DNA of 64,000 bases from Bog-473 sp963750075 (lineage in GTDB: Bacteria > Actinomycetota > Acidimicrobiia > Acidimicrobiales > RAAP-2). The position numbers were made by a program, and so were the translations under genes. This document shows, one piece after another, positions 52,325 to 60,652 of the stretch. The first letter of the stretch is position 1. Each line of letters opens with the position of its first letter. Under the pieces are notes generated by a model. It ran no database searches. It was not told where the DNA came from and was given only the letters and a program-made list of their open reading frames with translations. The stretch lies in assembly GCA_963750075.1 (NCBI GenBank), contig CAVVPG010000010.1, positions 62,001 to 126,000 of the forward strand, written 5' to 3'.

Positions 52325-53200
52325 ATGGGTGAGGCCCTCGCCGTACTCGCAGCCGTCCTCTTCGCCGGGGGCACGGTGCTGCAGCAGAAGGGAACGCTGA
52401 CCACCGAAGCGGGCGAGGGCGACCCGCGGTTCTTGCTCCAGATCCTGCACCGCCCGGTCTGGGTGGCCGGTGCCGTGCTGCAGTCCACGGGATGGGTCGT
52501 GCAGGCGATGGCGCTCGACCGGGCACCTCTCGTCGCCGTGCAGTCGCTCACCGCGCTGAGCCTCGTCATCGCGCTGCCGCTGGGCGCGCTGCTCACCGAT
52601 CAGCACATCGGCCGCCGCGAGCTGGCCGGCGCCACCCTGACGCTGGTCGGGATCGTCCTGTTCATGTCGGCCGGACAGCCCCAAGGCGGCACGTCGCACC
52701 CGGGCGCCGCGGCATGGTGGAGCGCCTGCCTCGTCACCGGCGCGCTCGTGCTGGTCCTGTTCGGCGTGGGCCGGCGGTTCACCGGCGCCGCCAAGGCATT
52801 GACCTTCGGCGCCGCCGCCGGCCTGGGCTACGGCCTGCAGGCCGCGGTCACCAAGACCTTCGTCACCGAGCTCGGCGGCAGCGTGCTCTCGCTCCTGAGC
52901 AGCTGGTCCGTCTACGTCCTGATCATCAGCGCGGTGGCCGGCTTCGTGCTCCAGCAGTCCGCGCTCAAGACCGGCGTCCTGGCGCCGGCCATGGCGTCGA
53001 GCAACTCCGTCACGCTCTTCTCGAGCGTGATCCTCGGCGTCACCGTCTACGGGGAGGCGCTGTCGAAGGGCGGGGCCTCGCACTCGAGCTCCGCCATCGT
53101 CGGCCTCCTGATCGCGTTGGGCGGGATCGCTCTCCTCGCCGGCGCAGAGGCACCGGAGGAGACGGCGCCCGGTTCCGCTGACCCCTCGCCCGCCACGTGA
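52325..53200 (+). CDS. DMT-superfamily (EamA-like) membrane protein
   Basis: The 291-residue protein has nine or ten hydrophobic segments. The N-terminal one reads LAVLAAVLFAGGTVLQQKG, and DRAPLVAVQSLTALSLVIALPLGALL and GFVLQQSALKTGVLAPAMASSNSVTLF are the repeated EamA-like halves. An acidic Glu/Ala tail closes it. It would be a transporter of metabolites or a magnesium-type NIPA-like carrier; the QQKG and LAP motifs fit either. It is probably leaderless from TAACCT. The DedA-like gene follows 49 bp downstream. Confidence 0.8.
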   Translation: MGEALAVLAAVLFAGGTVLQQKGTLTTEAGEGDPRFLLQILHRPVWVAGAVLQSTGWVVQAMALDRAPLVAVQSLTALSLVIALPLGALLTDQHIGRRELAGATLTLVGIVLFMSAGQPQGGTSHPGAAAWWSACLVTGALVLVLFGVGRRFTGAAKALTFGAAAGLGYGLQAAVTKTFVTELGGSVLSLLSSWSVYVLIISAVAGFVLQQSALKTGVLAPAMASSNSVTLFSSVILGVTVYGEALSKGGASHSSSAIVGLLIALGGIALLAGAEAPEETAPGSADPSPAT

Positions 53201-53249
53201 GCCGGGTCGCCGGTGGCCCCGCGCGTCGTCGGCGGAGGGCCACCTGACC

Positions 53250-53846
53250 GTGCACCTCCTCGCCTCGGCGGACATCGCGGGCAGTTGGTGGGAGTACCTG
53301 GCCCTGTTCGTGGCGGTGGCCGCATCGTGGGCCGGGGTGCCCTTCATCGGCGCCACCGCGCTCGGGGCGGCCGGCGTGGCGGCCAGCCAGGGCAGGCTCA
53401 ACCTGGCACTGGTCGTGGGCGTCGCCACCGTGGCGGGAGAGGTGGGCGGGCTCGTCGGTTATGCGATCGGGAACCGCTGGGGGCGCCGGCTGCTGGAGCG
53501 GCCCGGCAAGCACCAAGCGGGCCGCCAGCGCATGGTGGAGCGTGGCGAGCACGCCTACGCCACGTGGGGACGCCTGGCGGTGTTCTTCACGCCGGCCATC
53601 GTCTCGGGCACGGCCAAGATGCAGCACGGCCAGTTCGTGCTCTGGAACCTCGTGGCCTCGTTCGGGTTCTCGGTCTCCGTCGCGGCCAGCGCGTACGGGA
53701 TGGGGAGGATCGTCACGGGCCACTACTCGCCCCACGACATCGCCACGCTGCTCGTGGGGCTCGTCGTCGGCGTCCTCGTGACGGTGTTCTACGTCCGCCA
53801 CCGCCGCCGTTCCGCGACCAAGGCGGCCGGCCCGTCAGCGGGGTAG
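53250..53846 (+). CDS. DedA/SNARE-associated (VTT) family membrane protein
   Basis: The 198-residue protein has four or five hydrophobic stretches, VAGEVGGLVGYAIGNRWGRRLLERPG (about 56-81), a FFTPAIVSGTAKMQHGQFVLWNLV re-entrant segment and a basic C-terminus. It lacks the Arg of the usual RFIPG motif (here FFTPA), so it is a divergent member. DedA proteins flip phospholipids or undecaprenyl phosphate. The GTG start follows no strong Shine-Dalgarno sequence. Its stop overlaps the convergent acyl-CoA dehydrogenase gene by 12 bp. Confidence 0.82.
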   Translation: MHLLASADIAGSWWEYLALFVAVAASWAGVPFIGATALGAAGVAASQGRLNLALVVGVATVAGEVGGLVGYAIGNRWGRRLLERPGKHQAGRQRMVERGEHAYATWGRLAVFFTPAIVSGTAKMQHGQFVLWNLVASFGFSVSVAASAYGMGRIVTGHYSPHDIATLLVGLVVGVLVTVFYVRHRRRSATKAAGPSAG

Positions 53847-54977
53847 GCCGAGAATCCTCCCGGCGATGATGTCGCGTTGCACCTGCGACGTGCCGCCCGC
53901 GATCCCGGCCGCCTTGCTCCACAGCCACTGGCGCGCCCAGGGCCCCGCCTCGGCCGCTGCCGGGTCACGCCCGGTGACGAGGAGCGCAGCGTCGGAGAGC
54001 CCCTGGGTCATGGAGGTCCAGGTGAGCTTGACCCAGCTCGACTCGGGGCCGGGCTCCTCGCCCCGGCCCAGGCGCGTCAGCGTCCGCAGGTTGTGCAGGC
54101 GCAGCACGCCGAGGTCGATGTAGGCCCGCGCCAGCGCGTCGGCGACGAGCGGGTCGTCGAGCGCCCCGTTGGCCCGGGCCTCCCCGTACAGCCGGGCCAG
54201 GTAGGTCTCGTGGACCACCTGTTCCTTGAAGGGGAAGTTCGTCCCCCGCTCGTGGGCCAAGGTCGAGCCAGCCACGGTCCATCCCTGGCCCTCGGTCCCC
54301 ACCACGTGCTCCGCCGGCACGAACACGTCCGTCAGGAACACCTCGTTGAACTCGGCGTCGCCCGTCATCTGCACGAGCGGGCGCACGTTGACGCCGGGGT
54401 CGGCCATGTCGACGATCAGGGCGGTGATGCCCTGCTGCGGGCGTGGCGCATCGGCCTCGGTGCGGGCGAGGCACAGGCCCCACGAGGCGAATTGGGCGTA
54501 CGACGTCCAGACCTTGCGGCCGCTCACCAGGTAACCCCCGTCGACCGGCACGGCGCGGGTGGCGAGCGAGGCCAGGTCGCTGCCGGCGTCGGGCTCGCTG
54601 AAGAGCTGGCACCAGATCTCCTCCGCCGAGAGGATCGGCGGCAGATGGCGCACGCGCTGGTCCTCGGTGCCGTGGGCCAGCAGGGTCGGTCCCACCAGGT
54701 TGATCCCGACGCGGTTCACCGGTTGCGGGGCCTGCGAGCGGGCGTACTCGCTCTGGTACAGCGCGACCTGCACGGGCGTCGCGCTGCGGCCGCCGTACTC
54801 GCTCGGCCAGTGCACGCCCACCCAGCGGTCGGCCGCCAGCGTGGCCTGCCACTCACGGCCCCATGCCACCTCGTCGGCCAGGTCGACGAACGCGGGCGGC
54901 CGGTGCGGATGCGCGGCGAGCCAGTCCCGGAACGAGGCGGCGAACTCCTCGTCCTCCCGCCTCAGCGCGAGATCCAC
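53835..54977 (-). CDS. Acyl-CoA dehydrogenase
   Basis: This 380-residue flavoenzyme makes the alpha-beta double bond of an acyl-CoA. Segments in order are WVGVHWPSEYGG, CQLFSEPDAGSDLASL (about 137-152), VSGRKVWTSYAQFASWG, GLCLART and the C-terminal GGTSQVQRDIIAGRILGLPR. It is very similar to the enzyme at 58567 and may share its substrate class. The GTG at 54977 has GGAGG upstream. It diverges from the acyl-CoA synthetase at 55047, and palindrome D lies 21 bp upstream of its start. Confidence 0.92.
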   Translation of the reverse strand: MDLALRREDEEFAASFRDWLAAHPHRPPAFVDLADEVAWGREWQATLAADRWVGVHWPSEYGGRSATPVQVALYQSEYARSQAPQPVNRVGINLVGPTLLAHGTEDQRVRHLPPILSAEEIWCQLFSEPDAGSDLASLATRAVPVDGGYLVSGRKVWTSYAQFASWGLCLARTEADAPRPQQGITALIVDMADPGVNVRPLVQMTGDAEFNEVFLTDVFVPAEHVVGTEGQGWTVAGSTLAHERGTNFPFKEQVVHETYLARLYGEARANGALDDPLVADALARAYIDLGVLRLHNLRTLTRLGRGEEPGPESSWVKLTWTSMTQGLSDAALLVTGRDPAAAEAGPWARQWLWSKAAGIAGGTSQVQRDIIAGRILGLPR

Positions 54978-54997
54978 CCGGGCGTCCTCCGCGGCGC

Positions 54998-55011
54998 TGA
55001 CATCGGCGTCA
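54998..55011. promoter_or_regulatory. Operator-like palindrome D
   Basis: TGACATCGGCGTCA lies between the divergent acyl-CoA dehydrogenase and acyl-CoA synthetase. For the synthetase it spans about -49 to -36, over the -35 region, and it could regulate both genes. Four outer bases on each side pair (TGAC/GTCA). Confidence 0.45.
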
Positions 55012-55032
55012 CGCTAGTGGGGCCCCGATGGC

Positions 55033-55038
55033 TAGGGT
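55033..55038 (+). promoter_or_regulatory. Putative -10 box for leaderless acyl-CoA synthetase
   Basis: TAGGGT ends 8 nt before the GTG at 55047, with no Shine-Dalgarno sequence. This spacing selects GTG 55047 as the start although the frame is open far upstream. Confidence 0.45.
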
Positions 55039-55046
55039 GCCCTGCC

Positions 55047-56561
55047 GTGACGGACCGCCTCCGAGCCACCTGGGTGCCGCGCCTGGCCCGGACCTACGGG
55101 CGCCCCGGAGGGCCCTGGGACGTCCCGACACTCGATGCGCTGCTCTCGGCACGCGGCGGCGAGGTGGTCGACGGCGACACGCGGCTCTCGGCCTCCCAGA
55201 CGGACGCGCTGGTGGCCACCGTCGCCGGTGGGCTCCGGGAGCGGGGGGTGGCCCGCGGCGACGCGGTGGGCTGGCAGGTGCCCAACAGCCTGGCCGCGGC
55301 CGTGCTCACCCGTGCCTGCTGGCGCATCGGGGCGGTGGCGGCGCCGCTCCTGCACTCCTTCGGGACCGCCGACGTCGCGGCGGCACTCGGGCAGATCGAC
55401 CCCGCGCTCGTCGTCGAGCTCCCGACGGAGGCCCTCTCCGACCCTGCCGCTCTGGCCGGGACGGTCGGGGGGGAGCCCGTCGCGGTCGGCGCCTTCACGG
55501 CGCGGCCGTCGGACGTGGCGCTGGTCCTGTTCACCTCCGGATCGACCGGCATCCCCAAGGCGGTGCTCCACACGCAGCGGGGCTTGAGCTGGAAGGCGTC
55601 GCTGATGGCGCGCGTGCACGGCCTGGGGCCGGCCGACGCGGTGCTCATGCCGGCCCCGATGGCGCACATCTCCGGCCTCCTCAACGGGGTGCTCGTGCCC
55701 GGCGCGGCCGGACTGCGGTCGGTCCTCGTCCGCCGCTTCGATCCCGAACAGGCACTCGCGCTCGTGGCGCGCGAGCGCATCTCGTTCCTGGCCGGGCCGC
55801 CGACCTTCTTCATCGCGATGGGCCGCGCGCTGGCCGAGGGCGGCGGCGCGGACGTCTCCTCCGTGCGGCTCGTCTCGAGCGGGGGCGCCTCGGTGACGCC
55901 GACGTTCGTCGAGGACACGGCGCGCACCTTCGGCTGCCGGGTGAAGCGCACCTACGGCTCGACCGAGGCACCGACCGTGACGACCAGCAGTGACGACGAC
56001 CCCTTCGAGAAGGCCCGCGACACCGACGGGCGCGCCGTCGGCGAGGTCGAGCTGCGCGTGTCGGATCCGGCCTCGGGGAAGGCGCTGGCGAGCGGGGCGG
56101 CCGGGGAGCTCTGGGTGCGCGGGCCCGAGATGTTCGCCGGCTACGCCGACGTGGGGCTGACGCGCGCCGTGATCGCCCGCGGCGGTTGGTTCCGCACCGG
56201 CGACCTCGCCACGGTCGACCGGGACGGGTGGGTGCGCATCGTCGGACGGCTCAAGGACGTGATCATCCGCGGGGGCGAGAACATCTCGGCCTCCGAAGTC
56301 GAGGCGGCGCTGGAGGCCCACCCCGACGTGCGCCACGCGGTGGCGGTGGGATATCCCGACGCGCTGATGGGCGAGCGGGTGGCCGCGTACGTCGAGTCGT
56401 CCGGGCCCTTCGACGTCGAGGAGTGCCGGCGGTGGTTCGCCAGCCGGGGCATGGCGACCTTCAAGACGCCCGAACGGGTCGAGCGGCTCGATCAACTCCC
56501 GCTGTTGGGCTCGGGCAAGGCGGACCGAGCGGAGCTGCGCCGCCGCGCCGCGGCGACGTGA
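55047..56561 (+). CDS. AMP-forming acyl-CoA synthetase
   Basis: The 504-residue enzyme activates a carboxylate as acyl-AMP then acyl-CoA. The phosphate loop is LFTSGSTGIPKAVLHT (about 163-178), then the A5 motif RTYGSTEAPTVT, and the A7-A8 hinge GWFRTGDLATVDRDG followed by GRLKDVIIRGGENIS. The catalytic Lys sits in GSGKADRAEL near the C-terminus. It probably supplies the substrate for the neighbouring acyl-CoA dehydrogenases. The start GTG is leaderless from TAGGGT, and operator D lies upstream. Confidence 0.93.
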   Translation: MTDRLRATWVPRLARTYGRPGGPWDVPTLDALLSARGGEVVDGDTRLSASQTDALVATVAGGLRERGVARGDAVGWQVPNSLAAAVLTRACWRIGAVAAPLLHSFGTADVAAALGQIDPALVVELPTEALSDPAALAGTVGGEPVAVGAFTARPSDVALVLFTSGSTGIPKAVLHTQRGLSWKASLMARVHGLGPADAVLMPAPMAHISGLLNGVLVPGAAGLRSVLVRRFDPEQALALVARERISFLAGPPTFFIAMGRALAEGGGADVSSVRLVSSGGASVTPTFVEDTARTFGCRVKRTYGSTEAPTVTTSSDDDPFEKARDTDGRAVGEVELRVSDPASGKALASGAAGELWVRGPEMFAGYADVGLTRAVIARGGWFRTGDLATVDRDGWVRIVGRLKDVIIRGGENISASEVEAALEAHPDVRHAVAVGYPDALMGERVAAYVESSGPFDVEECRRWFASRGMATFKTPERVERLDQLPLLGSGKADRAELRRRAAAT

Positions 56562-56632
56562 ACGGGGACGACGGCACGGTCCCCGGCGGGCGAGGCGGCC
56601 GGGCATGCCCCGCCGCCCCGAAGGTCCCGAAC

Positions 56633-56638
56633 TAGCGT
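56633..56638 (+). promoter_or_regulatory. Putative -10 box for leaderless secreted-protein gene
   Basis: TAGCGT ends 7 nt before the GTG at 56646, and no Shine-Dalgarno sequence is present. Confidence 0.4.
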
Positions 56639-56645
56639 CTGCCGC

Positions 56646-57302
56646 GTGCCTCGCCGCAACCTGGTCCCGCTCGCGCTGCTTGCCGTCCTGGCCCTCGCGA
56701 CCGCCGGCTTGGCCGTGCTCGGCGCGTCGTCCGCCCCGAGCGCGGCGACGGTGACGGTGCAGAACGCGTCGACCGAGACCTTCGGCTCCCCCACCGGGTC
56801 GACCTCGTTCGCCATGGACCTCCTCAGCACGGTGCAGGCCGGTACGGGGACGGGCACGATCGCCCAGGTGCGCCTGGTCGCGTATGTGCCCCCGGCACGC
56901 ATGGCGGTCTACCAGGTCAACGCGCGGTCGACGAAGCTGCTCGCGGTGCTCGATCCGGCGGCCACCACCTGCGCGCTCAGCGCGTACACCGCCATCGTGG
57001 GCGGCGCGACGCCGTGGACCGCCAGCGGCGGTGCCTACACCCGGACCGAGAGCCTCACCGACTACTCCAGCCGCGTCCCGCAGACGTCGGGTGTGACGTG
57101 CACACCGCACGCAGCGGCCGTGCACGGGCAGGTCCTCGAGCGGGCGGTGGTGCGCGCCGACTACCTCATCAGCGTCCGCCTGACGGTCGTCGTGCCGCCG
57201 CAGCGGCTCAGCAACGGGACCGAGGCCGCGCACGGGGCGGAGGGCGAGGCACTGGTGCTGCTGCGGATCAACGGCACGCCGACCCAGAAGCTCGGCTCGT
57301 AG
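56646..57302 (+). CDS. Secreted protein of unknown function
   Basis: The 218-residue product begins with a typical signal peptide (MPRRNLVPLALLAVLALATAGLAVLG, cleavage probably after the SAA segment). The mature part is Thr/Ala/Val-rich with two cysteines (ATTCALSAY and GVTCTPHAA) that could form a disulfide, and segments such as RVPQTSGVTC. No lipobox Cys follows the signal peptide. I do not recognise the family. It is a single gene between the acyl-CoA synthetase and the convergent acyl-CoA dehydrogenase. Confidence 0.72.
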   Translation: MPRRNLVPLALLAVLALATAGLAVLGASSAPSAATVTVQNASTETFGSPTGSTSFAMDLLSTVQAGTGTGTIAQVRLVAYVPPARMAVYQVNARSTKLLAVLDPAATTCALSAYTAIVGGATPWTASGGAYTRTESLTDYSSRVPQTSGVTCTPHAAAVHGQVLERAVVRADYLISVRLTVVVPPQRLSNGTEAAHGAEGEALVLLRINGTPTQKLGS

Positions 57303-57314
57303 CGCCGCGTCGCC

Positions 57315-58496
57315 TCAGGAGAGCGGCGCGCCCGCGTCCAGCCGCGCACGCAGCATGGCCGCGATGCGGTCGCGGTGAAAGGCCGCGTCGCCGAAGCTGA
57401 CCTGGTCGAGCTGGGCGCGCTTCAGGTACAGGTGCATGTCGTGCTCCCAGGTGAACCCGATGCCACCGTGGACCTGCAGTCCGGCGGCCATGACTCGGCG
57501 CGACGCATCGGAGCACCAGGCCTTGGCCATGCTGGCCGACAGCGATCGCTCCGGGTCGCCGGCCGCGGCGCACCATGCCGCGTAGTAGGCCGTCGAGCGC
57601 ATGCCCTCGACGTCGACCAGGGCGTCCGCCAGCATGTGCTTCACCGCCTGGAAGGAGCCGATCGGCTTGCCGAACTGGACGCGGTCCTTGGCGTAGTCCA
57701 CCGTGATCGACAGCACGTGGTCGGCCGCGCCGAGCATCTCGGCGCTGGCGAGCGTGGCGGCACGGTCAACCAGCAGCTCCGCCGCGTCGGCCCCCCCCAG
57801 GCGGCGGGCGGGCGTGCGGTCGAACGCGAGGACACCCAGCTCCCTCGTGCGGTCCATGGCCGGCACCGGGTCGGGTCGGCCCTCGCTGCGCAGGTCGACG
57901 GCGTAGACGCCGCCGGCCACGGCGATGACCGCCACGTCGGCCGAGGGTGCGTACGCGGTGGGCCCGGCGGCACCGGTGAGCCGCACGTCGCCGCCCGGCC
58001 CCGAGGGGTCGACCGCGATCGCGTGGGCGCCCGGTGCGCAGGCGACGCACCCCACAGCCGCGCCCTGGCTCAACGCCTCACGCCACTCCTTCGTGCCCTC
58101 GTCGGCGCGAGCCTCGGGCCCGCACAGCGCGCCGAGCGCCACGACGGACGGCAGGAAGGGCGCCGCCACCAGTCGCCGCCCGATCTCCTCGCACAGGACC
58201 GCCACCTCCACGAGGCCGAGCCCCAGGCCGTCGTCGTTCTCGGGCAGCTCGAGGGCGAGCCAGCCCTGGTCCGCCATGGCCGACCACACCGCGGCGTCGT
58301 ACCCCTGCGGCGCGTCCGCCCGCCTCGGCACGGGGCCGTCGGAGACCGCGGGCAGCTCGCCCGCACCGGGCAGCGTGCCCACGACCGCGCCCGTGCCCAC
58401 GCGGGCCCGCAACGCGTCGTGTCCCGCCAACCGGTTGAGCAGCGTGGCGGCCGCATCGCGCAGGGCCTGCTGGTCGGCGGAGAGGTCGAAGTCCAC
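57315..58496 (-). CDS. Acyl-CoA dehydrogenase (divergent subunit)
   Basis: The 393-residue product has an N-terminal DFDLSADQQALRDAA segment and GWLALELPENDDGLG, but the canonical substrate-binding segments are weak. The C-terminus includes KDRVQFGKPIGSFQAVKHMLADALVD and HGGIGFTWEHDMHLYLKRAQ. This resembles the non-catalytic-type or beta subunit of heteromeric actinobacterial acyl-CoA dehydrogenases (FadE26/29 style). Its divergent neighbour at 58567 would be the partner. I chose GTG 58496 because TAGACT lies 8 nt upstream; the frame is open to 58583. Site E lies just upstream. Confidence 0.87.
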   Translation of the reverse strand: MDFDLSADQQALRDAAATLLNRLAGHDALRARVGTGAVVGTLPGAGELPAVSDGPVPRRADAPQGYDAAVWSAMADQGWLALELPENDDGLGLGLVEVAVLCEEIGRRLVAAPFLPSVVALGALCGPEARADEGTKEWREALSQGAAVGCVACAPGAHAIAVDPSGPGGDVRLTGAAGPTAYAPSADVAVIAVAGGVYAVDLRSEGRPDPVPAMDRTRELGVLAFDRTPARRLGGADAAELLVDRAATLASAEMLGAADHVLSITVDYAKDRVQFGKPIGSFQAVKHMLADALVDVEGMRSTAYYAAWCAAAGDPERSLSASMAKAWCSDASRRVMAAGLQVHGGIGFTWEHDMHLYLKRAQLDQVSFGDAAFHRDRIAAMLRARLDAGAPLS

Positions 58497-58504
58497 GGCG
58501 GCGC

Positions 58505-58510
58505 AGTCTA
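58505..58510 (-). promoter_or_regulatory. Putative -10 box of the acyl-CoA dehydrogenase at 57315
   Basis: TAGACT on the minus strand ends 8 nt before the GTG at 58496. Palindrome E then covers about -25 to -38, and its TGACAC arm could itself be the -35 box at 18 bp spacing. Confidence 0.5.
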
Positions 58511-58520
58511 CGGTCATCCC

Positions 58521-58534
58521 CGACATGGGTGTCA
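58521..58534. promoter_or_regulatory. Operator-like palindrome E
   Basis: CGACATGGGTGTCA lies between the divergent acyl-CoA dehydrogenases. The left arm differs from consensus at its first base. It overlaps the predicted -35 box of the minus-strand gene and lies 32 bp upstream of the plus-strand ATG. Confidence 0.5.
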
Positions 58535-58566
58535 CCCCTCGCGGGGGCTGTGCCATGCTGCGGCGG

Positions 58567-59745
58567 ATGGATCTGCGCGCCACCGCCGAGCAGGAGAAGC
58601 TGCGCGACGCGTTCCGGGCCTGGTTGATGGAGCACCTCCCGTGGCCCTACGGCGTCGGGCTGCCGCCCCGCTTCGACGACCTGGCCGACACGGTGGCGTT
58701 CGGGCGACGCTGGCAGGGCGACCTGGCGGCCGACGGCTGGGTCGGCGTCACGTGGCCCGAGGAGTACGGCGGGCGTGGGCTCGGCGCGCTCGAGAACTAC
58801 GTCGTGATCGAGGAGCTGGCGCGGGCGCGGGCCCCCGAGCTCGTGGGCCGCATCGGCATCAACCTGGTCGGGCCCACGCTGTTGGCCCACGGGACACCCG
58901 GGCAGAAGGAGCGCTTCCTGCCCCGCATCCTCTCGGCGACGGAGCTGTGGTGCCAGCTCTTCAGCGAGCCCGACGCGGGCAGTGACCTGGCCTCGCTCAC
59001 CACCCGGGCCGTGCCGGCCGACGGCGGCTACCGGGTGACCGGCCGCAAGGTCTGGACCTCCTACGCGCAGTTCGCCGACTGGGGGCTCTGCCTCACACGC
59101 TCCGACCCCGACGCGCCGAAGCGCCAGCAGGGCATCACGGCCCTCATCGTCGACATGCACGCGGACGGTGTGGAGGTGCGCCCGCTCGTCCAGTCGACCG
59201 GGGAGGCCGAATTCAACGAGGTCGAGCTGCACGACGTCTTCGTGCCCGACCACCAGCGCGTCGGCAACGAGGGCGAGGGCTGGACCGTCGCCGGCTCGAC
59301 GCTGGCGCACGAGCGCGGCATCAACCCGCGCCAGCTCGTGATCCACACGCAATTGATCGAAGAGCTCCTCCGCCTCGCGCACGCCAACGGCAGCTTCGAC
59401 GACTGGCGCCTGCGCCAGCAGCTGGCCCAGGCGGCGACGGAGGTCCGGCTCTTCCAGCTCCACAATTGGCGCTCCCTCACCCGGCTGTCCAAGGGCGACG
59501 CGCCGGGCCCCGAAGGCAGCGCGCTGAAGCTGTACTGGAGCGAGATGTCCAAGCGGCTCCACCAGACCGCGCTCGACGTGCTCGGGCCGGCCTCGCCCCT
59601 GTGGGAGGGCGCCCCCGGCAACCCCGACGACGGCGCGTGGCAGCGCTCGTGGCTGTACTACCAGGCGTCCTCCATCTTTGCCGGCACGAACGAGATCCAA
59701 AGGACGCTGGTGGGCGAGCGCGTCCTGGGGCTGCCACGGGGATGA
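58567..59745 (+). CDS. Acyl-CoA dehydrogenase
   Basis: This 392-residue flavoenzyme has WVGVTWPEEYGGRG (about 60-73), CQLFSEPDAGSDLASLTT (about 134-151), VTGRKVWTSYAQFADWGLC, EGWTVAGSTLAHERG, and the C-terminal FAGTNEIQRTLVGERVLGLPRG. It closely parallels the enzyme at 53835 and probably forms a heteromer with the divergent dehydrogenase at 57315. CATGCT ends 6 nt before the ATG and there is no good Shine-Dalgarno sequence. The enoyl-CoA hydratase follows after 55 bp, continuing the beta-oxidation order. Confidence 0.93.
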   Translation: MDLRATAEQEKLRDAFRAWLMEHLPWPYGVGLPPRFDDLADTVAFGRRWQGDLAADGWVGVTWPEEYGGRGLGALENYVVIEELARARAPELVGRIGINLVGPTLLAHGTPGQKERFLPRILSATELWCQLFSEPDAGSDLASLTTRAVPADGGYRVTGRKVWTSYAQFADWGLCLTRSDPDAPKRQQGITALIVDMHADGVEVRPLVQSTGEAEFNEVELHDVFVPDHQRVGNEGEGWTVAGSTLAHERGINPRQLVIHTQLIEELLRLAHANGSFDDWRLRQQLAQAATEVRLFQLHNWRSLTRLSKGDAPGPEGSALKLYWSEMSKRLHQTALDVLGPASPLWEGAPGNPDDGAWQRSWLYYQASSIFAGTNEIQRTLVGERVLGLPRG

Positions 59746-59800
59746 GCGTCCCCGGGCGGCGTGGCGCGGCAGGATGAGCGGCAGAGGGAGGATGGGTGAG

Positions 59801-60652
59801 ATGGCAGAGGACTTCGAGACGATCCGCTACGAGACCGACGGCGCGGTGGCCACCATCACGATGAACCGCCCCGACGTCGCCAACGCGCAGGACTCCACAC
59901 TCATCGACGAGATCGACGCCGCCTTCGACCGCGCCGACGCCGACGACGCGGTGCGCGTCGTGATCCTCGCCGGCGAGGGCAAGCACTTCTCGTCGGGTCA
60001 TGACCTCAAGGCCCTCGTCGGCGGGGAGGGCGACGACCCGTGGGTGGCGCGGCGCGAGACGCCCGAGGGCAAGTTCGAGCACGAGAAGACGATGTACTTC
60101 GACCGCTGCTTGCGCATCCACGACTTCCGCAAGCCGACGATCGCAGCCGTGCAGGGCAGCTGCATCGCGGCGGGCCTCATGCTGGCCGCCATGTGCGACC
60201 TCATCGTCGCCGCCGACGACGCCGTCTTCTCGAACCCGGTCCTCCGGCTCACCGGGGCCGGCGTGGAGCTGCTGGTGGAGCCCTGGGAGCTCGGGATCCG
60301 CAAGGCGAAGGAATTCCTCCTCACGGGCGACACCATCGACGCCCAGGAGGCCTGGCGCCTCGGCCTCGTCAACCGCGTCGTCCCGCGGGCGGAGCTGACG
60401 ACCGCCACGCGCGAGCTGGCGGAGAGGATCGCGCTGGTGCCGCCGGTCACGGCGCAGACGGTCAAGGACACCATCAACCAGACGGGGACCCTGATGGGCA
60501 AGCGCGACGCGCTCAAGTACCACTTCATGGCCCACCACTGGGTCCACAACTCGGCCACCGCGCTGAACGCGCTGGCGGCGCGCAAGGCGAAGGGTTCGAT
60601 GCGGGAGGTCATGGCCGAGCGCGACCAGGGACACCCGGACTCGGGCGAATGA
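59801..60652 (+). CDS. Enoyl-CoA hydratase/isomerase family protein
   Basis: The 283-residue crotonase-fold protein has the oxyanion-hole segments GKHFSSGHDL (about 62-71) and VQGSCIAAGLMLAAMCDL (about 117-134). The helix that follows contains GAGVELLVEPWELG, with candidate Glu residues. A C-terminal extension with FMAHHWVHNS is longer than in classical hydratases. It would hydrate the product of the acyl-CoA dehydrogenase. I chose ATG 59801 (GGGAGG 8 nt upstream) over the ATG three codons earlier. The stop overlaps the next gene as ATGA. Confidence 0.9.
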   Translation: MAEDFETIRYETDGAVATITMNRPDVANAQDSTLIDEIDAAFDRADADDAVRVVILAGEGKHFSSGHDLKALVGGEGDDPWVARRETPEGKFEHEKTMYFDRCLRIHDFRKPTIAAVQGSCIAAGLMLAAMCDLIVAADDAVFSNPVLRLTGAGVELLVEPWELGIRKAKEFLLTGDTIDAQEAWRLGLVNRVVPRAELTTATRELAERIALVPPVTAQTVKDTINQTGTLMGKRDALKYHFMAHHWVHNSATALNALAARKAKGSMREVMAERDQGHPDSGE